Assembly (NCBI RefSeq): GCF_029537485.1
Contig: NZ_JARPUS010000013.1
Span: 1 to 64,000 of the forward strand
Direction of reading: 5' to 3'
From: Pseudomonas sp. GOM6
GTDB lineage: Bacteria; Pseudomonadota; Gammaproteobacteria; Pseudomonadales; Pseudomonadaceae
Length of the DNA: 64,000 nucleotides
Below, piece after piece: positions 26,532-37,981 of this stretch. Position 1 is the stretch's first letter. Each line of letters opens with the position of its first letter. The notes beneath the pieces were generated by a model. That model searched no databases. It was not told the origin of the DNA and was given only the letters and a program-made list of their open reading frames with translations. Both the position numbers and the translations under genes were made by a program.

Positions 26532-27032
26532 TTACTTCAGTACGGCGAGAGCGGCTGCGTAGTCGGGCTCGTCAGCGATTTCACCCACCAGCTCGCTATG
26601 CAGCACCTTGTCATTCTCGTCCAGCACCACCACGGCACGGGCTGCAACACCGGCCAGCGGGCCATCTGCGATGGCCACGCCATAGGCCTTGAGGAAGTCG
26701 GCGCCACGCATGGTCGACAGGTTGACGACATTGCTCAGGCCTTCGGCGCCGCAGAAACGCGCTTGAGCAAACGGCAGGTCAGCGGAGATGCACAGCACGA
26801 CGGTATTGGCCAGAGCCGCGGCTTCGCCGTTGAACTTGCGCACCGAGGTGGCGCAGGTCGGGGTATCGACGCTGGGGAAGATATTCAGCACTTTGCGCTT
26901 GCCGGCCAGGCTGGCCAGGGTCACGTCGGAGAGGTTGTTGGCAACCAGGCTGAAGGCAGGAGCCTGTTGGCCAGCCTGCGGCAGCTGGCCATCGACTTTT
27001 ACCGGATTGCCCTTGAGGGTTACTTGAGCCAT
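26532..27032 (-). CDS. tpx: Thiol peroxidase Tpx
   Basis: A 166-residue atypical 2-Cys peroxiredoxin. The peroxidatic cysteine is C60 in [13 protein letters not shown] and the resolving cysteine is C94 in ARFCGAEG, matching C61/C95 of E. coli Tpx. It reduces alkyl hydroperoxides and H2O2 using thioredoxin. It is monocistronic: the terminator follows and the GNAT gene upstream ends about 100 bp away, leaving room for its own promoter. The length is standard. Confidence 0.96.
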   Translation of the reverse strand: MAQVTLKGNPVKVDGQLPQAGQQAPAFSLVANNLSDVTLASLAGKRKVLNIFPSVDTPTCATSVRKFNGEAAALANTVVLCISADLPFAQARFCGAEGLSNVVNLSTMRGADFLKAYGVAIADGPLAGVAARAVVVLDENDKVLHSELVGEIADEPDYAAALAVLK

Positions 27033-27134
27033 TGCGAGTTCCTTCTATGTGTTGATGCCGGGGTCACGGCACCCAGCGGGGAAATGCCCGCCAGTGTGAC
27101 CGCCCGGTGCTGCGACGGCAATGCCCAGTTTTAC

Positions 27135-27776
27135 TCAGGCGCTGGCCTGCCTCGCAGGTTGTGGATTGGGATGGAAGAACACATGTTCGCGGATCGGCCC
27201 CACTGCCACCTCGCCGATTTCCTCGTAGCCCTGGCGCTGATAGAACGCCAGGTAATGCGGGTTGCCGGTATCCAGCACGATGCCCTGAGAGCTGGAATCG
27301 GCCGCGCACCAGTCATGCAGGGCGGTAAGCAACTGCTCTCCCAGGCTCTGGCCCTGAAACTGCGGGTGTACGCCGAGCAGTGGCAGTACGTGATAGGGAC
27401 CTGGCGGCAGGCAGGCCAGCACCGCGTCGTGGTATTCCAGGTAGCGTTTGGTGCAGCGAAAACCGGTGGTCATCAGCATGCGCAGGCGCCAGGCCCAACT
27501 CTCGGTGATGTCCAGGCGGCGTACCGGCGGCGCGATCAGAGCGATGCCCACCAGCCGCTCTTCAATCAGCAAGCCAATGGCGGGCAACTCTTCGGCAAAG
27601 TGCTGCTGCACCACCTCGCGCACGGTGGCACGCACACGCTGGTCGAAGCCGGGACGTTCGCTCTCGAACAGGTAGGCGAAGGTCGGATCGTGGCGGTAGG
27701 CGTGATACAGCAACGAACGGGCTTCACGGCTGTAGCCATGGTCCAGCAGACGAACTTCGGCGGTGCGATTAGGCAT
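27135..27776 (-). CDS. GNAT-family N-acetyltransferase
   Basis: A 213-residue protein with a C-terminal GNAT fold: [29 protein letters not shown] contains the acetyl-CoA pyrophosphate loop (Q/G-x-x-G, as QFQGQSLG) and [24 protein letters not shown] is motif B. The N-terminal half ([25 protein letters not shown]) is typical of a broad family of uncharacterised GNAT enzymes found beside metabolic genes. No substrate can be named. The gene is divergent from exonuclease III, with 135 bp between the starts. Confidence 0.85.
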   Translation of the reverse strand: MPNRTAEVRLLDHGYSREARSLLYHAYRHDPTFAYLFESERPGFDQRVRATVREVVQQHFAEELPAIGLLIEERLVGIALIAPPVRRLDITESWAWRLRMLMTTGFRCTKRYLEYHDAVLACLPPGPYHVLPLLGVHPQFQGQSLGEQLLTALHDWCAADSSSQGIVLDTGNPHYLAFYQRQGYEEIGEVAVGPIREHVFFHPNPQPARQASA

Positions 27777-27911
27777 CGGGCTGACCTCTTTTTTATAGGG
27801 CTTTACGGGTCAACTGCCACGTTAGCATTGCCTCCCAGCCCTCGCCAGGCGCTGGCCGTCACCTCCTCAGCTGGGCTAGCATCGCCTCTTTATCTGCCGC
27901 AGGTGCCTCCC

Positions 27912-28724
27912 ATGAAGATCGTTTCTTTCAATATCAATGGCCTGCGCGCGCGTCCTCACCAACTGCAGGCATTGGTCGAAAAACATCAGCCGGATGTGAT
28001 TGGCCTGCAGGAAACCAAGGTCGACGACCCGCAGTTCCCCATCGCAGACGTCGAGGCCCTTGGCTACCACGTCCACTACCACGGCCAGAAGGGCCATTAC
28101 GGCGTCGCCCTGCTCTCGCGGGAGAAGCCGCTGGAAATCCACAAGGGTTTTCCCGGTGATGAAGAGGATGCGCAGCGCCGCTTCATCTATGGCACCTTCG
28201 CCGATGCCCAGGGCAACCCGGTGACGGTGATGAACGGCTACTTCCCCCAAGGCGAAAGCCGCGACCATCCCGTCAAGTTCCCGGCCAAGCAGCGTTTCTA
28301 TGCCGACCTGCAGCAACTGCTGGTCGAGCGCTTCGATCCGAGCCAGGCGCTGGTGGTGATGGGCGACATCAACATCTCCCCCGAGGACTGCGACATCGGG
28401 ATCGGCGAGCCCAACCGTCTGCGCTGGCTGAAGACCGGCAAATGCAGCTTCCTCCCGGAAGAGCGCGAATGGCTGGCCACCCTCAAGAACTGGGGCCTGG
28501 TAGACAGCTTCCGCCACCTCCACCCGGCGGTGAATGATCGTTTCAGCTGGTTCGACTACCGCAGCCGCGGCTTCGAGGACGAACCCAAGCGTGGTCTGCG
28601 CATCGACGTGATCCTCGCCAGCCAGCCGCTGCAGGCGCGCTTCAAGGACGCCGGCATCGACTACGAACTACGCGGCATGGAGAAACCCTCCGATCATGCG
28701 CCGATCTGGTTGGAGCTAGACTGA
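27912..28724 (+). CDS. xthA: Exonuclease III (AP endonuclease) XthA
   Basis: A 270-residue exodeoxyribonuclease III. Family motifs are [14 protein letters not shown] (Asn7), GLQETKVDD (metal-binding Glu), [24 protein letters not shown] (catalytic Asp/Asn) and LRIDVILAS...[10 protein letters not shown] with the general-base His. It cuts DNA at abasic sites and has 3'-5' exonuclease activity. The frame is open far upstream, but ATG 27912 gives the exact family start. It stands alone; the next gene begins 58 bp later. Confidence 0.96.
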   Translation: MKIVSFNINGLRARPHQLQALVEKHQPDVIGLQETKVDDPQFPIADVEALGYHVHYHGQKGHYGVALLSREKPLEIHKGFPGDEEDAQRRFIYGTFADAQGNPVTVMNGYFPQGESRDHPVKFPAKQRFYADLQQLLVERFDPSQALVVMGDINISPEDCDIGIGEPNRLRWLKTGKCSFLPEEREWLATLKNWGLVDSFRHLHPAVNDRFSWFDYRSRGFEDEPKRGLRIDVILASQPLQARFKDAGIDYELRGMEKPSDHAPIWLELD

Positions 28725-28782
28725 GCGTTGTGCCAGCTCCTGGCAGGAAGTGAATGACTGGCCAGGCCAGATGGAGTAGATC

Positions 28783-30222
28783 TTGGAGAGCATCACTACC
28801 AGACAAGCCTGGTCATCTGACCTGAAAATCGCCGGCCTGGTCTGCCTGCTGGTTCTGACAGCCTGCCTACTGGGAATCGCCACCCGCCCGCTGGGCCACC
28901 TGGCGACCATCTGGCCCGCCAATGCCTTGTTGCTTGGTCTGCTGGTGCGTTACCCGCAGCTGGCCAGGCCCGCGGGCTGGTTGGGTGGCATAGCGGCCTA
29001 TGTGATTGCCGACAGCATCACCGGCGGTGCTCCCCTCCAGACCCTGATGCTCACGCTGGCCAACATGGCCGGGGTCGTCAGCGCCTATCTGCTGCTGTCG
29101 CGCCTCAGTGCGGAGCACCGTCGCCTGAGCAGCCCCCTCTCGGTGCCCTATCTGGCGCTGGCGGTCACGCTTGCCTCCCTGGCATCCGGGCTGGTTGGCG
29201 CAGTCATCGACCCCCTGCTGTTTGATGGCACGCCTTTCTCGGGTCTGACGTTCTGGTTCGTCACCGAACTGGTCAACTACATCGCGATACTGCCGGTACT
29301 GCTCACCATGCCGGACTGGCCCGAGCGCCTGAAAGACCGCAGGCAGACGCTGCTCACGCCCAGGCAGCGGCTGTTGCATGCCCTGCCTGCTGTCAGCCTG
29401 GTGATATTCGGTGTGCTCTGCCTGATGGTGGGCGGCCCCGGCGCACTGGCCTTCCCCGTTCCGGCGCTGCTGTGGTGCGCATTGAGCTATAGCGTTTTCA
29501 CCACAGCCTTGCTGACGTTTGCCTTCACCAGCACCTTGCTCGTCGTGCTGGCTGTCGTGGGCATTCCGCTCGCGCCGTTCGATATGAACTCGCACCCCGT
29601 GCTGCTTTCCTTGCGTCTCGGCATCACCTTGCTGGCTTTCGCGCCATTGACGGTGGCCAGCGTCATGGCTGTGCGCAACCAGTTGCTGCAGCGTATGCAG
29701 TACATGGCGTCGCATGACCAACTCAGTGGTCTGCTCAATCGTTGGGCTTTTTATGAGCAGGCCAAGCAACTATCCCCCAATCGACCGCTAGCGCTGTTGA
29801 TGTTCGACATCGACCATTTCAAGCGCATCAACGACACCCATGGCCACGCTGCGGGCGATCTGGTCCTGAAAGCCTTCGCCCGCCGGGCCAGTCGAGGCCT
29901 GCGCGACGGAGACGCCCTGGCTCGCCTGGGAGGAGAGGAATTTGCCCTGCTGCTGCCGGGCTGCTCGCACAACCAGGTTCAGGCGATTGCCGAGCGCATC
30001 CGTACGGACTACGCCAATGCCTCGATCAGCCTGGAGGACGGCCAGCATGTGCACTCCACGGTCAGCATCGGTGCAGTTGTGGCCTTGCAACCGCCTGCCG
30101 ACATCGACGAGCTGCTGCTGAGCGCCGATCGTGCCCTATACCAGGCCAAGGAATCGGGGCGCAATCGGGTTGTCATCCACCAATATGCCTCGGATGAACA
30201 GGCCAGAACGGAAACTGCCTGA
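28783..30222 (+). CDS. Membrane diguanylate cyclase (MASE1-GGDEF)
   Basis: A 479-residue protein. Residues about 12-295 form an eight-helix MASE1-like sensor (GHLATIWPANALLLGLLVRYP, ANMAGVVSAYLLL, FWFVTELVNYIAILPVLL). A GGDEF domain follows: HDQLSGLLNRWAF, FDIDHFKRINDTHGHAAGD, active site G383-G-E-E-F387, and an inhibitory I-site R374-D-G-D377 exactly five residues before it. It should make cyclic di-GMP with product feedback. Start is a TTG at 28783: GGAG lies 6 nt before it and an in-frame TAG at 28777 excludes an upstream start. The ligand of MASE1 is unknown. Confidence 0.9.
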   Translation: MESITTRQAWSSDLKIAGLVCLLVLTACLLGIATRPLGHLATIWPANALLLGLLVRYPQLARPAGWLGGIAAYVIADSITGGAPLQTLMLTLANMAGVVSAYLLLSRLSAEHRRLSSPLSVPYLALAVTLASLASGLVGAVIDPLLFDGTPFSGLTFWFVTELVNYIAILPVLLTMPDWPERLKDRRQTLLTPRQRLLHALPAVSLVIFGVLCLMVGGPGALAFPVPALLWCALSYSVFTTALLTFAFTSTLLVVLAVVGIPLAPFDMNSHPVLLSLRLGITLLAFAPLTVASVMAVRNQLLQRMQYMASHDQLSGLLNRWAFYEQAKQLSPNRPLALLMFDIDHFKRINDTHGHAAGDLVLKAFARRASRGLRDGDALARLGGEEFALLLPGCSHNQVQAIAERIRTDYANASISLEDGQHVHSTVSIGAVVALQPPADIDELLLSADRALYQAKESGRNRVVIHQYASDEQARTETA

Positions 30223-30361
30223 ACCCCTATCGCAGTAAAAGCGCCTGCAGCTCTGGCAAGGGCTTCTCGCTGCGCTTCGTCATCTTTCCGTAACCATTCG
30301 TTCTTATTCTGCGCGCACCTGAACGTGTGCCCCCGGCACACCAGCTCACCCACGGAATAAG

Positions 30362-31741
30362 GTGTCTGTTTTCATGTCGTGCGCCCTGCCTGTCAGCGAT
30401 CGCCCCCTCTGGAGCCAGGCCATCACCTGGCTCATCCTCGGTTTCATCTTTTACGCCCTGCCCTGGTCGGTGTTCGCCGCCGAGCCCACCACGCTGATGC
30501 GCATCCAGGGCTCCAACACCATCGGCGCCAAGCTAGGCCCGGCGCTGATCAGCGGTCTGTTCCAGAGCCAAGGCTTCAGCAATGTCCGCATCGTGCCAGC
30601 CGGCGCCGAGAACGAGCAGCTGGTGCAGGCCGAAGACCAGCTGGGACGCACCCTGCAGGTCAGCGTCGCCGCCCACGGTTCCGGCACCGGTTTTGTCGGC
30701 CTGCAGGATGGCAGCGCCGACCTGGCGGCCTCCTCGCGCCCAATCAAGGACAGCGAGGCTTCCGCCCTGCAGAACCTGGGTGATCTAAAGGGTGCCGATG
30801 CCGAGCAGGTCATCGCCATCGACGGCCTGGCCATTATCGTCAACCCGCAGAACCCACTGGTTTCACTGACCACTGAACAACTGGCCAAGGCCTTTTCCGG
30901 CGAAGTACGCGACTGGTCGCAACTGGGCGGCGCACCAGGCGCCATCACGATCTATGCACGGGATGACAAGTCCGGCACCTACGACACTTTCAAGGAACTG
31001 GTACTGGCCGCCCACGACAAGAGCCTGGCGCCCACAGCAAAGCGCTTCGAGTCCAGCGACCAGCTGTCCGACCTGGTCAGCCAGGATCCTGGCGGTATCG
31101 GTTTCATCGGCCTGCCGTATGTACGCCAGAGCAAGGCACTGGCCATCGCCGATGGCAACTCCCAGCCAATGCCACCGAGCACTACGCTGATCGCGACCGA
31201 GGACTACCCGCTGTCGCGCCGCCTGTTTCTCTACAATCCGCCCGGCACACCCAACGAGTGGGTGAAGTCGTTGGTGCAGTTCGCCCACAGCCCTGCTGGC
31301 CAGGCCATCGTCGAGAAGAACGGTTTCATCGCACAGACGGTGCAGGCGGTAAACGTCCAGGCCAATACAACGATGCCGGCGGACTATCGCCAGCTGGCCG
31401 ATGAGGCTCAACGGCTGTCGGTCAACTTCCGCTTCCAGGAAGGCAGCGCCACCCTCGACAACAAGGCGCAGCGTGATATCGAGCGCGTACTCGACTACCT
31501 CAAGCGTCACGACAAACTCAGCCACAAGGTCGTGCTGGTCGGCTTCGGCGACCCGAAGAACGATCCCGAACGCGCCGCGCTGCTGTCCAAGCTGCGCGCC
31601 ATGGCGGTACGCCGGGATCTCTCCAAAGGCGGCGTGATATTCCGCGAGATCACTGGCATGGGCGAACAGATGCCGGTAGCTGCCAACAGCGGCGACGAAG
31701 GCCGTATGAAGAACCGCCGTGTTGAGGTCTGGGTGTACTGA
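30362..31741 (+). CDS. PstS-like substrate-binding protein fused to an OmpA peptidoglycan-binding domain
   Basis: A 459-residue exported protein. The N-terminus WLILGFIFYALPWSVFAAEP is a signal sequence. Residues about 45-330 form a phosphate-binding-type fold (RIQGSNTIGAKLGPAL, AHGSGTGFVGLQDGSADLAASSRPIK, IAIDGLAIIVNPQNPL, IYARDDKSGTYDTFKELVL). The C-terminal 100 residues are OmpA-like (VNFRFQEGSATLDNKAQRDIERVLDYL ... RMKNRRVEVWVY). The fusion suggests a phosphate-sensing or -capturing protein tethered to peptidoglycan; no ABC permease genes are adjacent. The start is GTG 30362 (GGA 5 nt upstream) or ATG 30374; the sequence does not decide. It lies 139 bp after the diguanylate cyclase gene. 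Confidence 0.85.
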   Translation: MSVFMSCALPVSDRPLWSQAITWLILGFIFYALPWSVFAAEPTTLMRIQGSNTIGAKLGPALISGLFQSQGFSNVRIVPAGAENEQLVQAEDQLGRTLQVSVAAHGSGTGFVGLQDGSADLAASSRPIKDSEASALQNLGDLKGADAEQVIAIDGLAIIVNPQNPLVSLTTEQLAKAFSGEVRDWSQLGGAPGAITIYARDDKSGTYDTFKELVLAAHDKSLAPTAKRFESSDQLSDLVSQDPGGIGFIGLPYVRQSKALAIADGNSQPMPPSTTLIATEDYPLSRRLFLYNPPGTPNEWVKSLVQFAHSPAGQAIVEKNGFIAQTVQAVNVQANTTMPADYRQLADEAQRLSVNFRFQEGSATLDNKAQRDIERVLDYLKRHDKLSHKVVLVGFGDPKNDPERAALLSKLRAMAVRRDLSKGGVIFREITGMGEQMPVAANSGDEGRMKNRRVEVWVY

Positions 31742-31836
31742 CGCGCGCATGTACACCTGGCCATGCATGCTTGGCCAGGCTATGCAAAGCAGCTAGCCTC
31801 TGCGGACAGATTACTCAACCGCCTGCGAGGCCACCT

Positions 31837-32004
31837 GTGATAGCTGATGTCCGGATCGAGCAGCGCAACGGCAAATGGCTGGTGAGCCTCGGCCGGCGCA
31901 AACTGAGTTTTCACGAGGAGCTGGCCGCGCGCACCTTCGCCGCCCAACTGCATCAGCGCTTCGCATGGCTGCAGCAACAGGCACAGCCAAACCAGCAGCG
32001 CTGA
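31837..32004 (+). CDS. Small conserved-type hypothetical protein
   Basis: A 55-residue basic protein (VIADVRIEQRNGKWLVSLGR start, Gln-rich tail). A GTG at 31837 with CGAGG six bases before it is the best start; the frame is open from 31771. The pattern, two beta strands (IEQRNGKWLVSLG, KLSFH) then a helix (ELAARTFAAQLHQRFAWLQQQ), suggests a folded mini-protein, and the ribosome site plus following terminator support expression. I do not recognise a family and assign no function. Confidence 0.55.
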   Translation: MIADVRIEQRNGKWLVSLGRRKLSFHEELAARTFAAQLHQRFAWLQQQAQPNQQR

Positions 32005-32008
32005 AACG

Positions 32009-32034
32009 ACAAGGCCCGCATCAGCGGGCCTTGT
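32009..32034. terminator. Bidirectional terminator
   Basis: ACAAGGCCCGC (32009-32019) pairs with GCGGGCCTTGT (32024-32034), an 11-bp stem. It stands between the converging small gene and the acyl-CoA dehydrogenase gene. T tracts are short on both sides. Confidence 0.75.
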
Positions 32035-32050
32035 GCATTCAAACCGCGAA

Positions 32051-33280
<1,230 letters not shown>

Positions 33281-33358
33281 GGGAATACCTTGTGGTTGGC
33301 TTCGATGTGGAAATGATGCTAGAACAGCACCCACGATTTATCTAAGCTATTTTCCTGC

Positions 33359-33376
33359 CTTATCAACATTCATAAG
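33359..33376. promoter_or_regulatory. Candidate LysR-type binding dyad
   Basis: CTTAT-N8-ATAAG (33359-33376) is an inverted repeat that contains the T-N11-A spacing usual for LysR sites. It is 48 bp before the LysR start and 79 bp before the acyl-CoA dehydrogenase start, in the 143-bp divergent gap. Confidence 0.5.
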
Positions 33377-33423
33377 CAATATGCGATGAAGCTTGATTTG
33401 GCATCGAATCGACGGAGCTGGCC

Positions 33424-34350
33424 ATGAACTTGAACAAGGTAGACCTCAACCTCTTCATCGTCTTCGATGCCATCTATACCGAGGCCAATCTGACCCGCGC
33501 CGGGCAGATCGTCGGCATCACCCAGCCCGCCGTGTCCAACGCCCTGTCTCGCCTGCGCGAGACCTTCAACGACCCACTGTTCGTGCGCACCGCCCAGGGC
33601 ATGGTGCCCACGCCCATGGCCCAGAACATCATCGGACCGGTGCGCAACGCCCTGCAGTTGCTGCGCGTTTCCGTGCAGGAAAGTCGTTCGTTCAACCCGC
33701 AGCAGGCCAACAAGACCTACCGCATCAGCATGACCGACCTCACCGAAACGGTGATCCTGCCGCCGCTGTTCCAGCGGCTCAAGCGCCTGGCGCCGATGGT
33801 GCAGGTCGAGAGCTTCCTGGCCAAGCGCCGCGAAACCACCAAGGAGCTGGCCGCCGGCCGCCTGGATTTCGCCGTGGATGCGCCGCTCAACACCGACCCA
33901 CAGGTACGCCACGTCAAGCTGATGGAGGATCGCTACATCTGTGCCATGCGCCCCGGCCACCCGCTGGCCAAGGACAAGCTGAGCCTGGACGAATACCTGT
34001 CACTGACCCATATCCAGATCTCCAGCCGCCGCAGCGGCCTGGGCTATGTCGACCTGTCGCTGGGCAAGATGGGGCTGCAGCGCAAGGTCACCCTGCGCTC
34101 GCAGCACTACCTGATGGCCAGCAGCATCCTGATGAACACCGACATGGCCATGACCGTGCCCGAGCGCTTCGCCCGCCGCCACGGCCTGCACCAGGTACCG
34201 TTGCCAGTGAATGACGTGCCGGCCCTGGAAACCCACCTGTACTGGCATGAAAGTACCGACCAGGACCCGGCCAACCGCTGGATGCGCGAGCAAATCATCG
34301 AGATTTCCCAGCAGGTCACCCGCGCCGAGACTGAAAGTAAAAACTCATAA
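33424..34350 (+). CDS. LysR-family regulator, divergent from acyl-CoA dehydrogenase
   Basis: A 308-residue NodD-type LysR regulator: MNLNKVDLNLFIVFDAIYTEANLTRAGQIVGITQPAVSNALSRLRETFNDPLFVR holds the helix-turn-helix, followed by an effector domain (YRISMTDLTETVILPPLFQRLKRLAPMVQVE). The DLNLFIVFDAI/GMVPTPMA features place it in the same LysR subgroup as MexT. It probably controls the divergent acyl-CoA dehydrogenase and itself; the inducer is unknown. A strong terminator follows, separating it from liuR. Confidence 0.9.
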   Translation: MNLNKVDLNLFIVFDAIYTEANLTRAGQIVGITQPAVSNALSRLRETFNDPLFVRTAQGMVPTPMAQNIIGPVRNALQLLRVSVQESRSFNPQQANKTYRISMTDLTETVILPPLFQRLKRLAPMVQVESFLAKRRETTKELAAGRLDFAVDAPLNTDPQVRHVKLMEDRYICAMRPGHPLAKDKLSLDEYLSLTHIQISSRRSGLGYVDLSLGKMGLQRKVTLRSQHYLMASSILMNTDMAMTVPERFARRHGLHQVPLPVNDVPALETHLYWHESTDQDPANRWMREQIIEISQQVTRAETESKNS

Positions 34351-34375
34351 GGTTTCGCTAATTCATTGAATAAAA

Positions 34376-34398
34376 AGCCCCGCAATTGCGGGGCTTTC
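34376..34398 (+). terminator. Terminator after the LysR gene
   Basis: AGCCCCGC-AATT-GCGGGGCT (34376-34395), an 8-bp GC stem with a tetraloop followed by TTTCTG, preceded by AAAAA, so it can act in both directions. Confidence 0.88.
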
Positions 34399-34423
34399 TG
34401 TTTCTACCCCACAAGGCCTACCC

Positions 34424-34445
34424 GTGGGAGCGGCTTCAGCCGCGA
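34424..34445 (+). repeat. Single REP element
   Basis: One copy of the element beginning GTGGGAGCGGCTTCAGCCGC, in the gap between the LysR terminator and the LiuR operators. Confidence 0.88.
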
Positions 34446-34489
34446 TTGCTATTGAGCCCTGGTCAATCTCCCCAGAGGCTTCATCGCCA

Positions 34490-34530
34490 TTACGTTGACG
34501 TTAACGTAAACATGCCTTACGTTAACGTAA
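34490..34530 (+). promoter_or_regulatory. LiuR operators of the liu operon
   Basis: TTACGTTAACGTAA (34517-34530) is a perfect 14-bp palindrome. A second, TGACGTTAACGTAA (34496-34509), is centred exactly 21 bp upstream, and TTACGTTGACGTTA (34490-34503) overlaps it. The ACGTnnACGT core is the known LiuR motif of leucine-catabolism operons. The sites end 20 bp before the liuR start, so LiuR is expected to repress its own operon until a branched acyl-CoA is present. Confidence 0.88.
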
Positions 34531-34550
34531 AGCACTCGACGGTAATCCCC

Positions 34551-34931
34551 ATGCCCGCCCCCTACTCCATCTCCGACCTGGCCCGCGAACTGGACATCAC
34601 CACCCGCGCCATACGCTTCTATGAGGAGCAAGGCATGCTCGCCCCCGAGCGACGTGGCCAGGAGCGCATCTACAGTGCCAAGGATCGAACCACCCTCAAG
34701 CTGATCCTGCGCGGTAAGCGCATCGGTTTCTCCCTGGCCGAGTGCAAGGAGCTGATCGAACTGTACGACCCGACTAGCGACAACCGCGTTCAGCTGCAGA
34801 CCTTCATGCGCAAGATCAGCGAACGCCGCGCGCAACTCGATCAGCAATTACTGGATATCCAGCAGATGCAGCTGGAACTGGATACCGCCGAGGAACGCTG
34901 CCTCGCTGCCCTGGAGCAAACCCAGGCGTAA
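34551..34931 (+). CDS. liuR: MerR-family repressor LiuR
   Basis: A 126-residue MerR regulator: YSISDLARELDITTRAIRFYEEQGMLAPERRGQERIYSAKDRTTLKLILRGKRIGFSLAECKELIELYDP, then a long dimerisation helix (QLQTFMRKISERRAQLDQQLLDIQQMQLEL). It lacks the metal-binding cysteines of metal-sensing MerRs. ATG 34551 is chosen because an in-frame ATG at 34512 would lie inside the operator; neither has a strong ribosome site. It is the first gene of liuRABCDE and should be displaced by intermediates of leucine/isovalerate breakdown. Confidence 0.93.
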   Translation: MPAPYSISDLARELDITTRAIRFYEEQGMLAPERRGQERIYSAKDRTTLKLILRGKRIGFSLAECKELIELYDPTSDNRVQLQTFMRKISERRAQLDQQLLDIQQMQLELDTAEERCLAALEQTQA

Positions 34932-34978
34932 CAACCACTTAGTTAACCAACCTTACAAAGACAATCACAGGTGGAACC

Positions 34979-36142
34979 ATGAGCTACCCAACCCTCAACT
35001 TCGGTCTCGGCGAAACCATCGACATGCTGCGCGACGCGGTGCACCAGTTCGCCCAGGCCGAGCTGGCCCCGCGTGCGGCGCAGATCGACCGCGACAACGA
35101 GTTCCCCATGGACATGTGGCGCAAGTTCGGCGACATGGGCCTGCTCGGCATGACTGTGGAAGAGGAATACGGCGGCACCAACATGGGCTACCTGGCCCAC
35201 GTGGTGGCCATGGAAGAGATCAGCCGCGCCTCGGCGTCGGTCGGCCTGTCCTACGGCGCGCACTCCAACCTGTGCGTCAACCAGATCCGCAAGAACGGCA
35301 GCCACGAGCAGAAGGCCAAGTACCTGCCCAAGCTTTGCTCTGGCGAGCACGTCGGCGCCCTGGCCATGAGCGAGCCGAATGCCGGCTCCGACGTGGTGTC
35401 GATGAAGCTGCGCGCCGAGAAGCGCGGCGACCGCTACGTGCTCAACGGCAACAAGATGTGGATCACCAACGGCCCCGATGCCCACACCTACGTGATCTAT
35501 GCCAAGACCGACATCAACGCCGGTTCGCGCGGCATGACCGCGTTCATCGTCGAGCGCGATTTAAAGGGCTTCTCCCGCCACCAGAAGCTGGACAAGCTGG
35601 GCATGCGCGGTTCCAACACCTGCGAGCTGGTGTTCGAGGACTGCGAAGTGCCGGAAGAGAACATCCTCGGCGCCGAGGGTGCCGGCGTGCGCGTGCTGAT
35701 GAGCGGCCTGGACTACGAGCGCACCGTGCTCTCTGGCGGCCCGACCGGGATCATGAGCGCCTGCATGGACGTGGTGCTGCCCTACGTGCACGAGCGCCAG
35801 CAGTTCAAGCAGTCGATCGGCGAGTTCCAGCTGGTGCAGGGCAAGCTGGCCGACATGTACGCCGGCATGAACGCCTCCAAGTCCTACCTGTACAACGTGG
35901 CCAAGGCCTGCGACCGCGGCGAGGAATCGCGCAAGGACGCCGCCGCGGTAATCCTCTACACCGCCGAGATGGCCACCAAGATGGCGCTGGACACCATCCA
36001 GCTGCTCGGCGGCAACGGCTACACCAACGAATACCCGGCCGGCCGCCTGCTGCGCGACGCCAAGCTCTACGAGATCGGTGCCGGCACCAGCGAAATCCGC
36101 CGCATGCTGATCGGCCGCGAGCTGTTCAACGAGACGAAATAA
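34979..36142 (+). CDS. liuA: Isovaleryl-CoA dehydrogenase LiuA
   Basis: A 387-residue acyl-CoA dehydrogenase that turns isovaleryl-CoA into 3-methylcrotonyl-CoA, passing electrons to ETF. Motifs are [38 protein letters not shown], and the catalytic base E247 in [14 protein letters not shown], the position special to isovaleryl-CoA dehydrogenases. The C-terminus [43 protein letters not shown] is diagnostic. It follows liuR by 47 bp and is separated from liuB by 126 bp of repeats. Confidence 0.96.
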   Translation: MSYPTLNFGLGETIDMLRDAVHQFAQAELAPRAAQIDRDNEFPMDMWRKFGDMGLLGMTVEEEYGGTNMGYLAHVVAMEEISRASASVGLSYGAHSNLCVNQIRKNGSHEQKAKYLPKLCSGEHVGALAMSEPNAGSDVVSMKLRAEKRGDRYVLNGNKMWITNGPDAHTYVIYAKTDINAGSRGMTAFIVERDLKGFSRHQKLDKLGMRGSNTCELVFEDCEVPEENILGAEGAGVRVLMSGLDYERTVLSGGPTGIMSACMDVVLPYVHERQQFKQSIGEFQLVQGKLADMYAGMNASKSYLYNVAKACDRGEESRKDAAAVILYTAEMATKMALDTIQLLGGNGYTNEYPAGRLLRDAKLYEIGAGTSEIRRMLIGRELFNETK

Positions 36143-36143
36143 T

Positions 36144-36246
36144 CCTTCTCCCCCTGGGAGAAGGTGCCCGAAGGGCGGATGAGGGAGCCATGACCTGCTC
36201 CCTCACCCTGCGCGGGCCGCCCCAGCCCTCTCCCAAAGGGAGAGGG
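36144..36246. repeat. CTCTCCC-type repeats between liuA and liuB
   Basis: CCTTCTCCCCCTGGGAGAAGG (36144-36164) and CCCTCTCCCAAAGGGAGAGGG (36226-36246) are hairpins at the two ends, with GAGGGAGC/GCTCCCTC arms between. This fills most of the 126-bp gap. Confidence 0.9.
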
Positions 36247-36268
36247 AATCAAAGCATACGAGGCATCC

Positions 36269-37876
<1,608 letters not shown>

Positions 37877-37885
37877 CTCGTGACT

Positions 37886-37928
37886 GTGGGAGCGGCTTCA
37901 GCCGCGATGCTTTTCGCGGCTGAAGCGG
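37886..37928. repeat. REP element between liuB and liuC
   Basis: A full element beginning GTGGGAGCGGCTTCAGCCGC (37886-37907) is followed by a partial inverted copy TCGCGGCTGAAGCGG (37914-37928). It takes up much of the 105-bp gap. Confidence 0.88.
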
Positions 37929-37981
37929 AGTGCCGCCCAGCCGCCCCCACACAGAACGGATAACTCTGAGAGTCCGCCGCC

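Noticed and set aside
28741-28785. An upstream ATG start for the diguanylate cyclase
   Set aside because: The nearby ATG is in another frame and an in-frame TAG at 28777 blocks extension; TTG 28783 has the ribosome site.
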